In this document: one piece after another, positions 45,412 through 56,204 of the stretch | Position numbering within the stretch: position 1 is the first letter of the stretch | How the letters are laid out: the number at the start of each line of letters is the position of its first letter | Assembly: GCA_913057135.1 (NCBI GenBank) | Contig: CAJXNM010000009.1 | Coordinates: forward strand, 1-64,000 | Direction of reading: 5' to 3' | DNA length: 64,000 nucleotides | DNA from: an uncultured Halieaceae bacterium | Lineage (GTDB): Bacteria > Pseudomonadota > Gammaproteobacteria > Pseudomonadales > Halieaceae | Program-made: the position numbers and the translations under genes | The notes under the pieces: model-generated | Seen by the model: only the letters and a program-made list of their open reading frames with translations | What the model was told of the DNA's origin: nothing | Databases searched by the model: none

Positions 45412-47157
45412 ATGATGACGGTTGTACACAACGTAGTCATTGGAGCGCGGCTCCTTGCATTGGTGGTCACTACGCTAATGGTTGGTTGCGGCGGTTATGA
45501 GGGCGATACAGAAAATGACGGTGGCGCGATGCATGCTCGGGCGCAGTCATCTATCGGTACCCAGCGACCGAATATTTTGCTTATCGTGGTCGACGATATG
45601 GGGTACACGGATCTTGGAAGCTTTGGCGGTGAAATTCCGACGCCAAACTTAGACGAGTTGGCGAAGGCGGGTACACGTTTTACCGATTTTCAGGTTTTGC
45701 CAGCATGTTCACCGACCCGGGCCACCCTATTGACGGGTTTGGAACCCCATGCTGTCGGTTTTGGTTCGCTCGCAGAGGAGTTGGCACCCAATCAACAGGG
45801 AGCCCCTGCCTACACGGGTGTTTTACCAGTCAGCGCAACCACGTTACCGCGACTACTGCAGTTTGCTGGCTATCGTACTTATATGGCTGGTAAGTGGCAT
45901 TTGGGTTACGAGGCTGGTCGTGGCCCAGCATTCTTTGGATTTGACCGCTCTGTAGCCCTAATGGACGGCGGCGCTAGCCATTTTCCCGATATGAAACCCG
46001 CCTACGCAAAAGATCCGAGTGCTATAGCCGCTTATACCATCGACGACCAAATCATCGACACCGCGCCTGAAAATTTCTCTTACTCGAGCCAATATTATGC
46101 GGATGAACTGCTTCGCTTCATTCGCGAAGGGCTTGATTCAGCGGGTAGTGATCCAGTTCCGCCTTTTTTTGGTTACTTATCCTTTACTGCGCCCCACTGG
46201 CCACTACAAGCCCCCCGAGAGAGTATCGCGCGCTTCGAAGGACGCTACGTCGATGGCTACGAAAAGCTACGTGAGCAGCGTTTAGAGGGGCTCAAGCAGC
46301 TAGGGGTGATTTCAGACACCGATGTACTCTCGCCGTTGCCCCCCAAGGTCCGCCCGTGGTCGTCACTAACCCCGACGGAAAAAAAACGAGAAGCGAGAGC
46401 AATGGCGGTATATGCCGCTATGGTGAGTGAGGTTGACCATCATGTAGGTAGGATCATTAACTATCTCAAGCAGACAGGTCAGTTTGACAATACCGCCATT
46501 GTCTTTTTCTCAGACAATGGCCCAGAGGGGCATGACCTAGACGAAACATGGCCTGCGGACTTGTTCCCTCAAATTCGTGCCGTCATCGATGAGCGCTTTG
46601 ATCATTCGACGGGTCGTATGGGGTTGCCGGGCTCTTACACGCTATATGGTGCTGGTTGGGCACACGCAGGATCGCCACATTTACGCTTGTACAAGGGATT
46701 CCCCACAGAAGGAGGAACCAGGGTTGCAGCGTTCGTTACCTTGCCTGGTAACACCCCACAAGTGCAATGGCTCGATCAGCAGGTAAGTGTTCGCGATATT
46801 ATGCCCACGCTGTTGTCGCTGGCGCAGGCACCAGTGCCAGCTTCACTGCAAGCGACTTTGGCCGGTGAGTCGTTAATTTCACGGATTTTGGGTGGATCAC
46901 CAGATACACCTCCACCCGCTTTGGTCATCGAGTTTCTAGGTAAGCAGGCAGTTAAACAGGGCCACTGGAAATTGGTTAAGCTGCCGCCGCCCTATGGCAA
47001 CGATAAGTTCTCACTTTATGATTTGCGCAAGGATCTGGGGGAGCGTGACGATGTATCTGCACAGTTTCCCAAAAAAACCGCCGAGCTCATCGCTGCTTAT
47101 TCACACTATGCTGCGTCCTATGGGGTCATTGAGCCCAGCTGGGTGAGCGGTTATTGA
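45412..47157 (+). CDS. Type I sulfatase, predicted lipoprotein
   Basis: 581 residues. The signature CSPTRATLLTG gives Cys99 as the residue converted to formylglycine. NILLIVVDDMGY supplies the metal Asp pair, and GKWHLG and FFSDNGPEGHD are other active-site motifs. A lipobox (VGC, Cys26) predicts membrane anchoring; the start is ATG 45412 or 45415, since sequence before it is the terminator hairpin. It probably removes sulfate from an aryl or alkyl ester in the periplasm. It converges on paaX with a 7-bp overlap. A formylglycine-generating enzyme was not seen in the window. Confidence 0.9.
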   Translation: MMTVVHNVVIGARLLALVVTTLMVGCGGYEGDTENDGGAMHARAQSSIGTQRPNILLIVVDDMGYTDLGSFGGEIPTPNLDELAKAGTRFTDFQVLPACSPTRATLLTGLEPHAVGFGSLAEELAPNQQGAPAYTGVLPVSATTLPRLLQFAGYRTYMAGKWHLGYEAGRGPAFFGFDRSVALMDGGASHFPDMKPAYAKDPSAIAAYTIDDQIIDTAPENFSYSSQYYADELLRFIREGLDSAGSDPVPPFFGYLSFTAPHWPLQAPRESIARFEGRYVDGYEKLREQRLEGLKQLGVISDTDVLSPLPPKVRPWSSLTPTEKKREARAMAVYAAMVSEVDHHVGRIINYLKQTGQFDNTAIVFFSDNGPEGHDLDETWPADLFPQIRAVIDERFDHSTGRMGLPGSYTLYGAGWAHAGSPHLRLYKGFPTEGGTRVAAFVTLPGNTPQVQWLDQQVSVRDIMPTLLSLAQAPVPASLQATLAGESLISRILGGSPDTPPPALVIEFLGKQAVKQGHWKLVKLPPPYGNDKFSLYDLRKDLGERDDVSAQFPKKTAELIAAYSHYAASYGVIEPSWVSGY

Positions 47158-48083
47158 ACCACATCGAACCCACCGAATCGCTCGAAGAACGCGGCGCTCG
47201 GCCCCGGCAAGCGACCTTGTTGTGCTTGTAGCGACTCTTCTATGTAGGCAAGTGAGGGTGGCGCCAAGGACTTGTACAGGGATGCGACCATTTGGTGTGC
47301 CAGCGTTCCCTGCCAGCGATTAGGTAGTAAATCGTCCGGTAGTGGTGTATCCCGTAATAGGATGCGGCGGTAGTCATGAATAAGAAGTAACCGAGCATGA
47401 AGTGCTTCGATGGGCGTGGCTTGTTTACCCCGATCGATAGCTGTTTGTAACGGTTTGAAGCGCTTTATAAGAGATGCATATTCGTCTGCTAGTAGGCTGA
47501 GGTCCCAGCGGTCACTCACCGTCTGGCGTAACTGGCGCTTTAGTGTCATCGGCGACGTGCTTGCTTGCATGACAATGACACTATCGTGCAAATCAAACTC
47601 GTCCAATAGATCTTGAATCGCCACATCATCACTGCCGGGTCTGGCAAAGGCACCTGGAGTAAGTGCTCGAAATCCCAACCAATTTAAGCTGCGTCTCAGG
47701 TCTTCCCTTACGGACTCTTCAACGTCAACCAGTAGCAATATCTGCCAGTGGCCACGCCAGACATCGTTGCTGTGACTGTATATTCGTTCAGCGGCACGTT
47801 GGTATTGCAAGCTGCCGTGGGATGTAAACCGGTAAAAGCTTTTGCGACCCTCTCGCTCGACATCGAGCCAGTCCTCTTTTACCAAGCGGAATACCGAGGT
47901 ACGCACCAGTCGGTCATTGACCCCAAGTCCCTCAAGCGCATTTGCGATACTGCCGAGCCATATCTGCTTGCCGTGCTGTGACACGACATCACCAAAAAAA
48001 GTCACGATGAGCGACTTGGCGCGCATAGGCTTGCGCTCTCGAAACGCGTCAATGATGTCATTTAACTGTCGCGAAATCGTCAT
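47151..48083 (-). CDS. paaX: Phenylacetate pathway repressor PaaX
   Basis: 310-residue repressor, close to E. coli PaaX (about 316). The N terminus MRAKSLIVTFFGDVVSQHGKQ and LVRTSVFRLVKEDWLDVEREGRKSFYR make the winged helix; the PaaX-type C-terminal domain follows (HWQILLLVDVEESVREDLRRSL; LLLIHDYRRILLRDTPLP). It binds phenylacetyl-CoA and releases paa promoters in other bacteria. It is divergent from paaK, sharing a 123-bp region. Confidence 0.94.
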   Translation of the reverse strand: MTISRQLNDIIDAFRERKPMRAKSLIVTFFGDVVSQHGKQIWLGSIANALEGLGVNDRLVRTSVFRLVKEDWLDVEREGRKSFYRFTSHGSLQYQRAAERIYSHSNDVWRGHWQILLLVDVEESVREDLRRSLNWLGFRALTPGAFARPGSDDVAIQDLLDEFDLHDSVIVMQASTSPMTLKRQLRQTVSDRWDLSLLADEYASLIKRFKPLQTAIDRGKQATPIEALHARLLLIHDYRRILLRDTPLPDDLLPNRWQGTLAHQMVASLYKSLAPPSLAYIEESLQAQQGRLPGPSAAFFERFGGFDVVQ

Positions 48084-48206
48084 GGGCGGTGGCTCGGCAT
48101 AAGTGGATAACTACCTTATTTAATTGATACAAAAATCTTGAAATTTGGCCTTAAGCTGTATTACGTTAAGAGCATTCTTATAATCACATCCTAGACGGAA
48201 GTCATC
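48084..48206. promoter_or_regulatory. Divergent paaX-paaK promoter region
   Basis: TATAAT at 48179-48184 is a perfect -10 for paaK, about 23 bp before its GTG start. No clear -35 matches at 16-18 bp. TTACGTTAA (48161-48169) loosely resembles the GTAAC palindrome but is too degenerate to count as another site. Confidence 0.5.
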
Positions 48207-49499
48207 GTGACAAGCGAATTATTTTCATCACTGGCAGGTGTCCGCAAGGTCTCCCGCGATCAGCTAGACGATTTACAGCTATGCCGGTTACGCGAAACCC
48301 TAGAGCACGTGTACGCCAATTCAATCGTTTATCGGCAAAAATTCGATGCCGCCGGGGTGCATCCAAGTGACTTGGTTGCCTTGTCAGACATTGCCAAATT
48401 CCCGTTTACGACCAAAGAAGATCTCCGACAACACTATCCATTTGGACTGTTTTCGGTCCCGATGGAGCAGGTGGTACGCGTCCATGCGTCAAGTGGCACC
48501 ACGGGTAAACCGACAGTGGTCGGTTACACACGTGAAGATATCGATCACTGGGCTACCTGCGTGGCTAGATCCATTGAAGCCGCTGGCGGTCGCCCTGGAG
48601 ATCGGGTTCAGGTGGCCTACGGTTACGGGTTGTTCACGGGGGGGTTGGGCGCCCACTACGGCGCTGAAAAATTAGGATGTACAGTGATTCCGATGTCCGG
48701 TGGCCAAACCGAAAAACAGGTGCAGTTACTTCGGGACTTTGAGACTGACATCATTATGGTGACGCCGTCGTATATGCTCAACATCGCGGACGAGATGGAT
48801 CGACAGGGTTTGACACCCAGTGATCTCAAGTTGCGCACCGGGATCTTTGGGGCGGAACCATGGACTGATGCGATGCGAAGTGCCATCGAGGCGCGCTGCC
48901 AGATTGACGCCACCGATATTTATGGCTTGTCTGAGGTTATGGGTCCCGGGGTGGCACAAGAATTTGTTGAATCCAAGGATGGCCCCACTATTTGGGAGGA
49001 CCATTTCTATCCCGAGGTGATTGACCCAGAGACGGGCAAGGTGTTGCCTGAGGATGCCGAAGGTGAATTGGTTTTCACGAGCCTCACCAAGCGTGCTTTT
49101 CCGGTGATTCGATATCGCACCCGAGATCTCACTCGACTATTGCCCGGATCCCAGTGCGTCATGCGCCGTATCGCAAAGATCACCGGGCGGTCTGATGACA
49201 TGTTGATTGTTCGAGGCGTGAACGTATTCCCCTCGCAGATCGAAGAGCAGCTTCTCAAGTTCAGTGCGCTGTCTCCCCACTATCGAATTGAGCTCTATAA
49301 GCAGGGCAACATGGACTCAGTCACGATTCATCTCGAACCAGCCGAGGGTATCGGTGCCGATAAGGCTGCCGCTGCCGGTAAGGAATTAAGCGCTCTGATC
49401 AAGTCTTTTATCGGAATCAGCGCGGCCATTAAGTTACACCCGGTGGGAGGAATACCACGCTCGGAAGGCAAGGCTAAGCGAGTGATTGACAAACGTTAA
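48207..49499 (+). CDS. paaK: Phenylacetate-CoA ligase
   Basis: 430-residue AMP-forming ligase, first step of the phenylacetyl-CoA route. VHASSGTTGKPTVVGYT is the P-loop, DIYGLSEVMGPGVAQE the A5 motif, and VIRYRTRDLT with GRSDDMLIVRGVNVFPSQIE the C-terminal PaaK-type region. Translation begins at GTG, with GGAAG upstream. It is placed apart from the main paa operon, beside paaX and TonB receptor 3. Confidence 0.95.
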   Translation: MTSELFSSLAGVRKVSRDQLDDLQLCRLRETLEHVYANSIVYRQKFDAAGVHPSDLVALSDIAKFPFTTKEDLRQHYPFGLFSVPMEQVVRVHASSGTTGKPTVVGYTREDIDHWATCVARSIEAAGGRPGDRVQVAYGYGLFTGGLGAHYGAEKLGCTVIPMSGGQTEKQVQLLRDFETDIIMVTPSYMLNIADEMDRQGLTPSDLKLRTGIFGAEPWTDAMRSAIEARCQIDATDIYGLSEVMGPGVAQEFVESKDGPTIWEDHFYPEVIDPETGKVLPEDAEGELVFTSLTKRAFPVIRYRTRDLTRLLPGSQCVMRRIAKITGRSDDMLIVRGVNVFPSQIEEQLLKFSALSPHYRIELYKQGNMDSVTIHLEPAEGIGADKAAAAGKELSALIKSFIGISAAIKLHPVGGIPRSEGKAKRVIDKR

Positions 49500-49603
49500 A
49501 CACCGAAGCCAACCGGTGAGCGGTTCTTTGTTGGCAATACGTAATAAAAAGTCGGCCCTTCGTCGATGGATAAAACTATTTCACATCCACTCAGGAGAAA
49601 ACA

Positions 49604-51904
49604 ATGCAACGAGGTCAAAAAACACTGATCAGCGGCTGTAAGAGTGCGCTGGCGGTCCTCACAGGAACTGCAACCATAGGTTTACTGCCTGCCACATCTG
49701 CAGTGGCACAAGGCGGACAGTTGGAGGAAGTGATCGTCACATCCAACTACCGAGAGGAGAACCTGCAAGATGTTGCCGTTGCCGTGAGCGCGATTAGCGG
49801 CGATGAATTGAATGATGCCCAGATTTTCGGTCCCACCGAAATAGCACTCCGAGTGCCGGGAATGGCGTATGCAGAATTTGCCCCCGGACAAGCGATTATT
49901 TCTATGCGCGGTGTCAGTTCCGCTGATGACGGCGCGGGGATGGATAATTCGGTTGTTATGTTTTTGGACGGGGTCTATGTCGGCTCCCTCGCATCCATCA
50001 GTCAAGAAATGTTTGATGTGGAGCGCATCGAAGTATTGCGGGGGCCGCAGGGTACCCTGTTTGGGCGTAATGCGATCGGTGGAGCTATCAGCGTTAGTAC
50101 CTTGAAGCCCTCTCAGGAAACCAACATCCGCGCCGAAGCATCGATCGGTAACGAGGGCAACTTGCGTTACCAAGGTCTTATCTCCGGTGGGCTCACTGAT
50201 ACCTTGTCAGGTAAGCTGGTTTACAACCATCGAGAGCACGATGGCTATGTCGAGAATATTATCCTAGGCATCGATCAGCAGGACGAGGACATTACCTCCT
50301 ACCGTGGCCAATTACGTCTTGAACTCGACAACATGGATTGGTTGCTCTCAGCCGATTACATGGAAGATGAGCGTCAAGACATGGGGCGGGTGCCTATTTT
50401 CGGCAATGGCCGCGACACAGTGGAACGCTATGAAGCCTGGGGTGGGGATTTCCGCAAGGTGGCTGCTCCCGCCGGTACCACTGCAGAAGGTGGCGGTTCC
50501 TATCGTGAAACCTCAGGCGTAAGTCTGCAGGGCGATATCATGCTCGATGGCGGCACGTTCACAACGATTACTGCAATGCGCAATGCTAAAACTGATTGGG
50601 GCATGGCCTCTATTGGTGTCGGTATTCCGGTCGAAATCCTTGATGATATTGTGCAAGACATCGATACGCTTACCCAGGAATTTCGCTGGACGTCAGACCT
50701 TAGCGGCAATTTTAACTACGTCGCAGGTCTCTACTTCTTGCAGGAAGATACTGAACGCACCGAGCAATTCCGGTTGTTGATGCCCTTTGATACAACCGGT
50801 GCGATTTTCACAGATCCTGGGACGCAACAATGGGCACGAGCCAATGACATTGGTAATGAAGTCTCTTCTCAGGATAACTCTACGACCAGTTACGCCGCTT
50901 ATTTCCAAGGTGATTACGATCTCAGTGATGCCCTGACCTTGACTGTGGGTTTGCGCTACACCTACGACGAGAAAGAGACAACCTCGACGTCGGTTAACTG
51001 TGGTAACGCCGCTGGGCAGGACGGATATCCAGAGTACTGCACGGGTGTTGAGGGTTCACTGTCGATCATCCCAGAAACGTTTACGGTTACCGCGGAAGAC
51101 AGCTGGAGTGACGTCTCACCTAAGGCGGTACTGACTTACAACGCCAGTGACGATGTCATGTGGTACGGCAGTGTTAGTTGGGGCTTCAAAAGCGGTGGTT
51201 TTGGCGGCGCTCCCGGTACACCCGAGCAGGCGTCTACACCTGTCGATCCAGAGAATGTGGTCAACTACGAAGTTGGTATGAAGGGCGACTTCTTAAATCG
51301 CACCCTGCGTTTTAATGCGGCTGCGTTCTACATGGATTATACCGATCTGCAGGTCGTACGATTCGGCCCCACCCTCGACAATCCCAACTTCGGTCAATTT
51401 GTTACGGAAAACGCGGGTGAGGCGGAAATTACAGGTATTGAGACCGAGTTTACATGGGCGCCGAGTGACGTATTCCGTTTGAGTGGAACCTACGCTTGGC
51501 TCGATACATCCGTTAGTGATTTACTGATTAACGGTGTTGATCCCACACAGGTACCCGGCAACTCTGATGATTTGCGTCAAGCGCCAGAGAACAAATATTC
51601 ATTAACGGCGGTTTACGATATTCCTCTTAGTGGCGGCAGCATGATTTCACTGCGTGCTGACTATATGCATACGGATGAGCAGATTAACGATTATCTGAAT
51701 CAAAATACCATCATCGATGAATTTGATTTGGTGGATGCGCGTATGTCGTGGACATCGGCGGACAGCACCTGGACCGTGGCGCTCTGGGGTAAAAACCTGA
51801 CTGACGAAGAGTACATCTCACATAGCTACACGATTGGTCCCGGCGTGATCGGGACCTGGGGTGCTCCTCGGCTGTATGGTGCCTCGGTCACTTACGAAAT
51901 GTAA
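49604..51904 (+). CDS. TonB-dependent receptor 3
   Basis: 766-residue outer-membrane receptor. The signal peptide ends near SAVAQ (about 35); TonB box region LEEVIVTSNYREENLQDVAV, plug with RGVSSADDGAGMDNSVVMFLDG and RIEVLRGPQGTLFGRNAIGG, and a barrel ending LYGASVTYEM (terminal Met is unusual, most end in Phe or Trp). It lies between paaK and the penicillin G acylase gene, so a phenylacetyl conjugate is the suggested ligand. AGGAGA precedes the ATG. Confidence 0.93.
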   Translation: MQRGQKTLISGCKSALAVLTGTATIGLLPATSAVAQGGQLEEVIVTSNYREENLQDVAVAVSAISGDELNDAQIFGPTEIALRVPGMAYAEFAPGQAIISMRGVSSADDGAGMDNSVVMFLDGVYVGSLASISQEMFDVERIEVLRGPQGTLFGRNAIGGAISVSTLKPSQETNIRAEASIGNEGNLRYQGLISGGLTDTLSGKLVYNHREHDGYVENIILGIDQQDEDITSYRGQLRLELDNMDWLLSADYMEDERQDMGRVPIFGNGRDTVERYEAWGGDFRKVAAPAGTTAEGGGSYRETSGVSLQGDIMLDGGTFTTITAMRNAKTDWGMASIGVGIPVEILDDIVQDIDTLTQEFRWTSDLSGNFNYVAGLYFLQEDTERTEQFRLLMPFDTTGAIFTDPGTQQWARANDIGNEVSSQDNSTTSYAAYFQGDYDLSDALTLTVGLRYTYDEKETTSTSVNCGNAAGQDGYPEYCTGVEGSLSIIPETFTVTAEDSWSDVSPKAVLTYNASDDVMWYGSVSWGFKSGGFGGAPGTPEQASTPVDPENVVNYEVGMKGDFLNRTLRFNAAAFYMDYTDLQVVRFGPTLDNPNFGQFVTENAGEAEITGIETEFTWAPSDVFRLSGTYAWLDTSVSDLLINGVDPTQVPGNSDDLRQAPENKYSLTAVYDIPLSGGSMISLRADYMHTDEQINDYLNQNTIIDEFDLVDARMSWTSADSTWTVALWGKNLTDEEYISHSYTIGPGVIGTWGAPRLYGASVTYEM

Positions 51905-51918
51905 TAAGGGTTGTTTCT

Positions 51919-51943
51919 GGGGCGCACTAGCGCCCCTTTTTTT
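51919..51943 (+). terminator. Rho-independent terminator of receptor 3
   Basis: GGGGCGC (51919-51925) and GCGCCCC (51930-51936) pair around a 4-base loop, followed by seven T. Confidence 0.88.
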
Positions 51944-52000
51944 AAATTGCTTCGTGGATTTGCCGAATACCGTTTTTTACCTTGATACGAGGGAATTGCA

Positions 52001-54604
52001 ATGATGTGTGACGTGATAGCGCGCTGTGGCCGCCAGATCGCACTGAGCTTGTTTGGGTGCCTGTCGGTACTGCTCGCGAGTTGTAGTGGCGACCCTGAGT
52101 CCGTCACCGGTGATACCGCCGTTTCACAAACCCCTCGTTCCGCTAACAAGGTGTTAACGGTCGAGCAATTGGATGCAACACCTCACGTCGATCGGCCGGT
52201 GGCGGTAACGATTTATCGCGATAAATACGGCACACCCCATGTGTTTGCGGATGATAATTACGCGGTTTATTTTGGCTACGGCTATGCGGTGGCAACTGAT
52301 CGTTTGTTCCAAATGGAAATGCTGAAGCGAACCGCTCAGGGTCGCGTCGCGGAGGCACTGGGCGATGACTATTTAGATCTTGATATCAAGATTCGGACTC
52401 AGTACGACCATCCGCTGGTGCGTGAGCAGGTTGATGCATTGTCACCCCGGGATCATGACATTCTTGCGGGTTATGCGGCGGGTATGAATACCCGCATTGC
52501 AGAGTTGCTGGCGGATGAGCAACCCGTCTTACCGAAGCCATTTTACGATTATGGTTTTGAGCCCAGCTATTGGTCAGCATCGGATGTGGCGGCGATTTTT
52601 GTTGGCTCCATTGCGCATCGCTATGCCGACTTCAATTCGGAGCGAGATAATTTGGTGTTTTTGCAGAGCATGCAGCGACGTCATGGGCCCGATATCGCGT
52701 GGGCGATATTTAATCAAAGCAAGTGGCTGCTCGACAATACCTCACCTACGACCGTTCCCCGGTCGGCGCCCGTCAACACGGCAACCCCTGAACGCCCCGA
52801 CTACTTACCCCAATTGCCCACGAGCACCGGCGTTGCGCATCTGTTATTTGATGATAACGGTCGATTTGCAGGCTTAAGCGACGATACGGCGGGGCGTGGG
52901 TTATTTGCTCAGTTTGTCGCCAGTCGTGGCTTTGATAGCCACCCAGAATTTATGCCCGCCAGTAATTTTTGGGCCATGACCGCCTTAAGTGACGCCAATG
53001 CTGCACTGCTTAATGGCCCACAATTCGGCTTTGGCACGCCGAGTTATGTCTATGGCATTGGATTGCACGGTGGTGATTTCAATGTCGTCGGTAATACGCT
53101 GTTGGCGCTGCCTAGCTTGTTGTTTGCCCATAACAATGAATTGGCTTGGGGCAGTACCGCCGGTATCTCGGATCAAACGGATGAATTCTGGTTGCAACTC
53201 AATCCGGATAACCCTGAACAATACCGTTACCTAGGTGAGTGGCGGGATTTTGAGCGGTGGTCAGAAAATATAGCCCGGAGAGATGCAGATCCCATCACAG
53301 TGACTGCGCGACGCGCTGCTCAGGGGATGGTACAAGCGGTTGATGTGGATCGAGGGGTCGCCTGGGTGCGAGCTCGAGCGTGGGAAGGGAAGGCTGTCGA
53401 TGACTTAATGGCTTGGATTTGGTTATCTACGGATCAGTCACTCGCTGCCGCTGAAGCTCGAATCGCGGGTAAAGCCACCAATATCAACATGTACACCATG
53501 GATAAAACGGGAAACCTGGGATATGTGCACAGTGGCAAGTATCCGCATCGGGCTCCCAGTCATGATCCGCGATTGCCGGCCCCGGGAGATGGCAGCCAGG
53601 ATTGGTTAGGGCTGCGCGATTACAGCGACAATCCAAAGATGCGTGACCACCAGCAGGGCTATGTGGTTAATTGGAATAACCGCCCAGCGGCTGATTGGGT
53701 TAGTTCAGACCTGTGGAGTTACACCTGGTCACGTGCAGATCGAATGCACATTCTTTTGGACGAGCTGCGATCCATGAAGGGTGGATCGGTCGATGACCTT
53801 GTAGCGATTAATACACGTAGTACTTTTGAAGATGTGAACTATCGTTATTTGCTACCACCACTTCTGGAGGCGGTGGAGGAGTCGCCTTTGACCTCTGCCC
53901 ATCGGGAGGCGCTGGATTTGCTTGTTGATTGGGACAAGTCTTGGGTTGCCGACAGCGCAGGGAACTATGGTCCAGCCAATGCGATCATGGAAGCTTGGGT
54001 GCGAAACTTACATCGCCATGTGTTTCTTGATGATGTCGGGGAGGACAGCTTTCATTGGTTTGCTGCGACTAACTATCCCAATCAGACACTCGGAGCATCC
54101 TTAGGCACGCCTGTAGGGGTTCGCGTTTTGACGCATCTTATGGATCAGATCGATGCTCAGGAATCGCCTGCCTACGACTTCTTTAATGGAGAGTCACCGG
54201 GACAGGCATTGCTTGTCAGTTTTGTTGCTGCTGTTGATCAGTTAAAGAGTACTCAGGGCGACGCTATCAAGACATGGCGCTTGACAGCGGCTCCCATGCA
54301 GTGGCTACCCGTGAACTTCCGTGGTGTCCCTCAGGCCAGTGAAAATAATACTTTTTCGACCATGAGTTACCAGAATCGCGGGACTGAAAACAATGTCTTT
54401 GTGGCGACTGGCGAGGGTATTGTAGGCCGCGATGTGATTCCACCGGGCCAGGGTGGCCATTTTAACGCCGATGGTAGCCCAGGAGCCCATTTCGATGATC
54501 AATTCGAGCTTTACAACACCTTCGGATACAAGTCGCTGCCGTTTACTGAGTACGAAGTAAAGGCTGCGGCGGCAACGGTTGTGGATATTGCGATCAGTCC
54601 GTAG
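52001..54604 (+). CDS. Penicillin G acylase, predicted lipoprotein
   Basis: 867-residue N-terminal-nucleophile hydrolase; E. coli penicillin G acylase is about 846. The precursor holds an alpha chain, a spacer, and a beta chain that should begin at Ser321 in PASNFWAM. The phenylacetyl pocket of the E. coli enzyme is kept: an A-H-R-Y stretch (Arg207, Tyr208) for alpha Arg145-Phe146, GPQFGF for beta Phe24, GSTAG for beta Ala69, and NWNNRP for beta Asn241. The signal ends in a lipobox (LASC, Cys28), so it is probably membrane-anchored, unlike the soluble E. coli protein. It should release phenylacetate from amides. It converges on the amidase gene with an 11-bp overlap. Confidence 0.93.
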   Translation: MMCDVIARCGRQIALSLFGCLSVLLASCSGDPESVTGDTAVSQTPRSANKVLTVEQLDATPHVDRPVAVTIYRDKYGTPHVFADDNYAVYFGYGYAVATDRLFQMEMLKRTAQGRVAEALGDDYLDLDIKIRTQYDHPLVREQVDALSPRDHDILAGYAAGMNTRIAELLADEQPVLPKPFYDYGFEPSYWSASDVAAIFVGSIAHRYADFNSERDNLVFLQSMQRRHGPDIAWAIFNQSKWLLDNTSPTTVPRSAPVNTATPERPDYLPQLPTSTGVAHLLFDDNGRFAGLSDDTAGRGLFAQFVASRGFDSHPEFMPASNFWAMTALSDANAALLNGPQFGFGTPSYVYGIGLHGGDFNVVGNTLLALPSLLFAHNNELAWGSTAGISDQTDEFWLQLNPDNPEQYRYLGEWRDFERWSENIARRDADPITVTARRAAQGMVQAVDVDRGVAWVRARAWEGKAVDDLMAWIWLSTDQSLAAAEARIAGKATNINMYTMDKTGNLGYVHSGKYPHRAPSHDPRLPAPGDGSQDWLGLRDYSDNPKMRDHQQGYVVNWNNRPAADWVSSDLWSYTWSRADRMHILLDELRSMKGGSVDDLVAINTRSTFEDVNYRYLLPPLLEAVEESPLTSAHREALDLLVDWDKSWVADSAGNYGPANAIMEAWVRNLHRHVFLDDVGEDSFHWFAATNYPNQTLGASLGTPVGVRVLTHLMDQIDAQESPAYDFFNGESPGQALLVSFVAAVDQLKSTQGDAIKTWRLTAAPMQWLPVNFRGVPQASENNTFSTMSYQNRGTENNVFVATGEGIVGRDVIPPGQGGHFNADGSPGAHFDDQFELYNTFGYKSLPFTEYEVKAAAATVVDIAISP

Positions 54605-56054
54605 CCTCAATTGACTCCGCCGGCGTGCGTATAAGCAGTGTCTCTATGGCTTTGGCTATGGCTAGTAACTGACGATCGGAGCCCTGTGGACCATCGAGTT
54701 CAATACCCATTGGTAGACCATTGGGGCGCATGCCGGTTGGTAGGCTAATGCCTGGAATACCTGCGTTGCTTCCGGGGTCGGTATTTCTGATGTAAGTGGC
54801 AAAGGTTGATACCCCTCGACCATTGAGGGCAACGGTGTTGAGGTCGGCGTTGATGGGGCTAGCTTGCAGTGGTGTAGTAGGGAACAGCATTGCAGCAACG
54901 TTATGGCTGTCGAAATAGTTGGCGTAAGCGCTCTGTAGCGCGCGACGTTGCTCGCCAACTGCGCGGCGGTAGCTGGATTCGTCAATAACACCATCCAGTG
55001 CGCTGCCGACCACCTCGGCCACATCGGGGCTCGCGATGCTCTGGCGTAGGGCTGTTATCGACACGCTCGGCACATAGTCGGCCAAGTAACGTCGCAATAG
55101 TTGATTGGTCTCGTATAAAACCACTGGGAAGCTCACCGCGGAGTTTAAGGCGTCAATGTTTTCGAAATCAGCATTGACCAATTCGACTCCAGCCTCCTCT
55201 AGGCGGCTCAAAACATGGGCCATTGTGTCCGCAACTGGCGGAGCCAGATCATCATAAAAATAGTGTCGTGATATACCGAGCCTTAGCCCCTTGAGGCTGA
55301 CTGGCTCGAGCTTGGAGACGGGCTCGCCAGCGAGAATATTGTCAAGCAGTGCTGCGCTAGTGACGTTTTTCGCGATCGGTCCCGCGGTATCTCTGGTAGT
55401 TGAGATAAGTGTCATGCCGTCGTTGGGGTATCGGCCGGTTGTTGGCCGAAAACCCACCACGCCATTTAGTGCGGCAGGAATCCGCACCGAGCCACCCGTA
55501 TCCGTGCCAATGCCAGCATCGACAATCCCCAGTGCTACAGCAACCGCTGTACCGCCGCTGCTGCCGCCCGCAATCATTTTTGCGTTAGTTGCATTGGTCA
55601 CCGCGCCATAGGCTCCATTGGCGCTAGTGATGCCGTAAGCAAGTTCATGCATATTGTTTTTACCAGCGATCACGGCCCCAGCCTCCCGGATCCGGGTGAT
55701 GATGGTGGCATCCTCTGATGGAATGAATCGGTCTAGCGCCGGCGTGCCTGCCGTATTGGGTAGCCCTGCCACATGTATGTTGTCCTTGATGCTTACACGC
55801 ATCCCTGTGAGTGCTCCCGAACCTGTTGCGGGCAGTTCAGCAAAGGTGATGAAACTACGGTTGGCTTCGTCATTATCTTGCCCGGGTTCAACGTGACGAT
55901 AGCCCGGTTGGCTCACACTGATTTGTTCTGTCACGGGATTGGACAGTGTTGTCTGGTTCGTCGTATCGGGACAAGCGACTAGAGTGGCCAGCAGGCAGCT
56001 GACAGCGGTTCCTCGGAGCATGGGAGTGTAGTACTGAGCTATACGGTCGAACAT
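54594..56054 (-). CDS. Amidase-signature enzyme, predicted lipoprotein
   Basis: 486 residues. The Ser-cisSer-Lys triad is intact: Lys90 in VSIKDN, Ser165 in AGGSSGG and Ser189 in [12 protein letters not shown] lipobox (LVAC, Cys28) predicts a membrane-anchored periplasmic enzyme. ATG 56054 with AGGAGA upstream is chosen over the in-frame codon at 56087. Substrate may be aryl-acid amides, given the adjoining acylase and paa genes; the family is broad. Confidence 0.9.
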   Translation of the reverse strand: MFDRIAQYYTPMLRGTAVSCLLATLVACPDTTNQTTLSNPVTEQISVSQPGYRHVEPGQDNDEANRSFITFAELPATGSGALTGMRVSIKDNIHVAGLPNTAGTPALDRFIPSEDATIITRIREAGAVIAGKNNMHELAYGITSANGAYGAVTNATNAKMIAGGSSGGTAVAVALGIVDAGIGTDTGGSVRIPAALNGVVGFRPTTGRYPNDGMTLISTTRDTAGPIAKNVTSAALLDNILAGEPVSKLEPVSLKGLRLGISRHYFYDDLAPPVADTMAHVLSRLEEAGVELVNADFENIDALNSAVSFPVVLYETNQLLRRYLADYVPSVSITALRQSIASPDVAEVVGSALDGVIDESSYRRAVGEQRRALQSAYANYFDSHNVAAMLFPTTPLQASPINADLNTVALNGRGVSTFATYIRNTDPGSNAGIPGISLPTGMRPNGLPMGIELDGPQGSDRQLLAIAKAIETLLIRTPAESIEATD

Positions 56055-56172
56055 GACGATATCTCCTGTATTTTTTGTTATTCGCAAGGCTGAACCATGA
56101 CCTATTGGCGAGCCACAATCAATTGCACAGGAGCGAGCAATATCGCTTCAAAAAATATTACAATTGTTTTTG

Positions 56173-56204
56173 ATTTTGGAAAAGTTGTGTATCATATTGG
56201 AAAA
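56173..56204 (+). repeat. Direct repeat before the paaZ operon
   Basis: ATTTTGGAAAA (56173-56183) and ATATTGGAAAA (56194-56204) are one mismatch apart and exactly 21 bp (two helix turns) between starts. ATTGTTTT (56163-56170) and AAAACAAT (56201-56208) form an outer inverted pair. Candidate PaaX or other regulator site, 30 bp before paaZ; TATCAT between the repeats could be the -10. Confidence 0.5.

Noticed and set aside
48161-48169. TTACGTTAA near paaK as a fourth copy of the GTAAC palindrome
   Set aside because: It lacks the GG and the central spacing of the other three sites.
49511-49530. AACCG/CGGTT hairpin with short T-rich tail after paaK
   Set aside because: Stem of 5 bp only and an interrupted T run; not strong enough for a terminator call.
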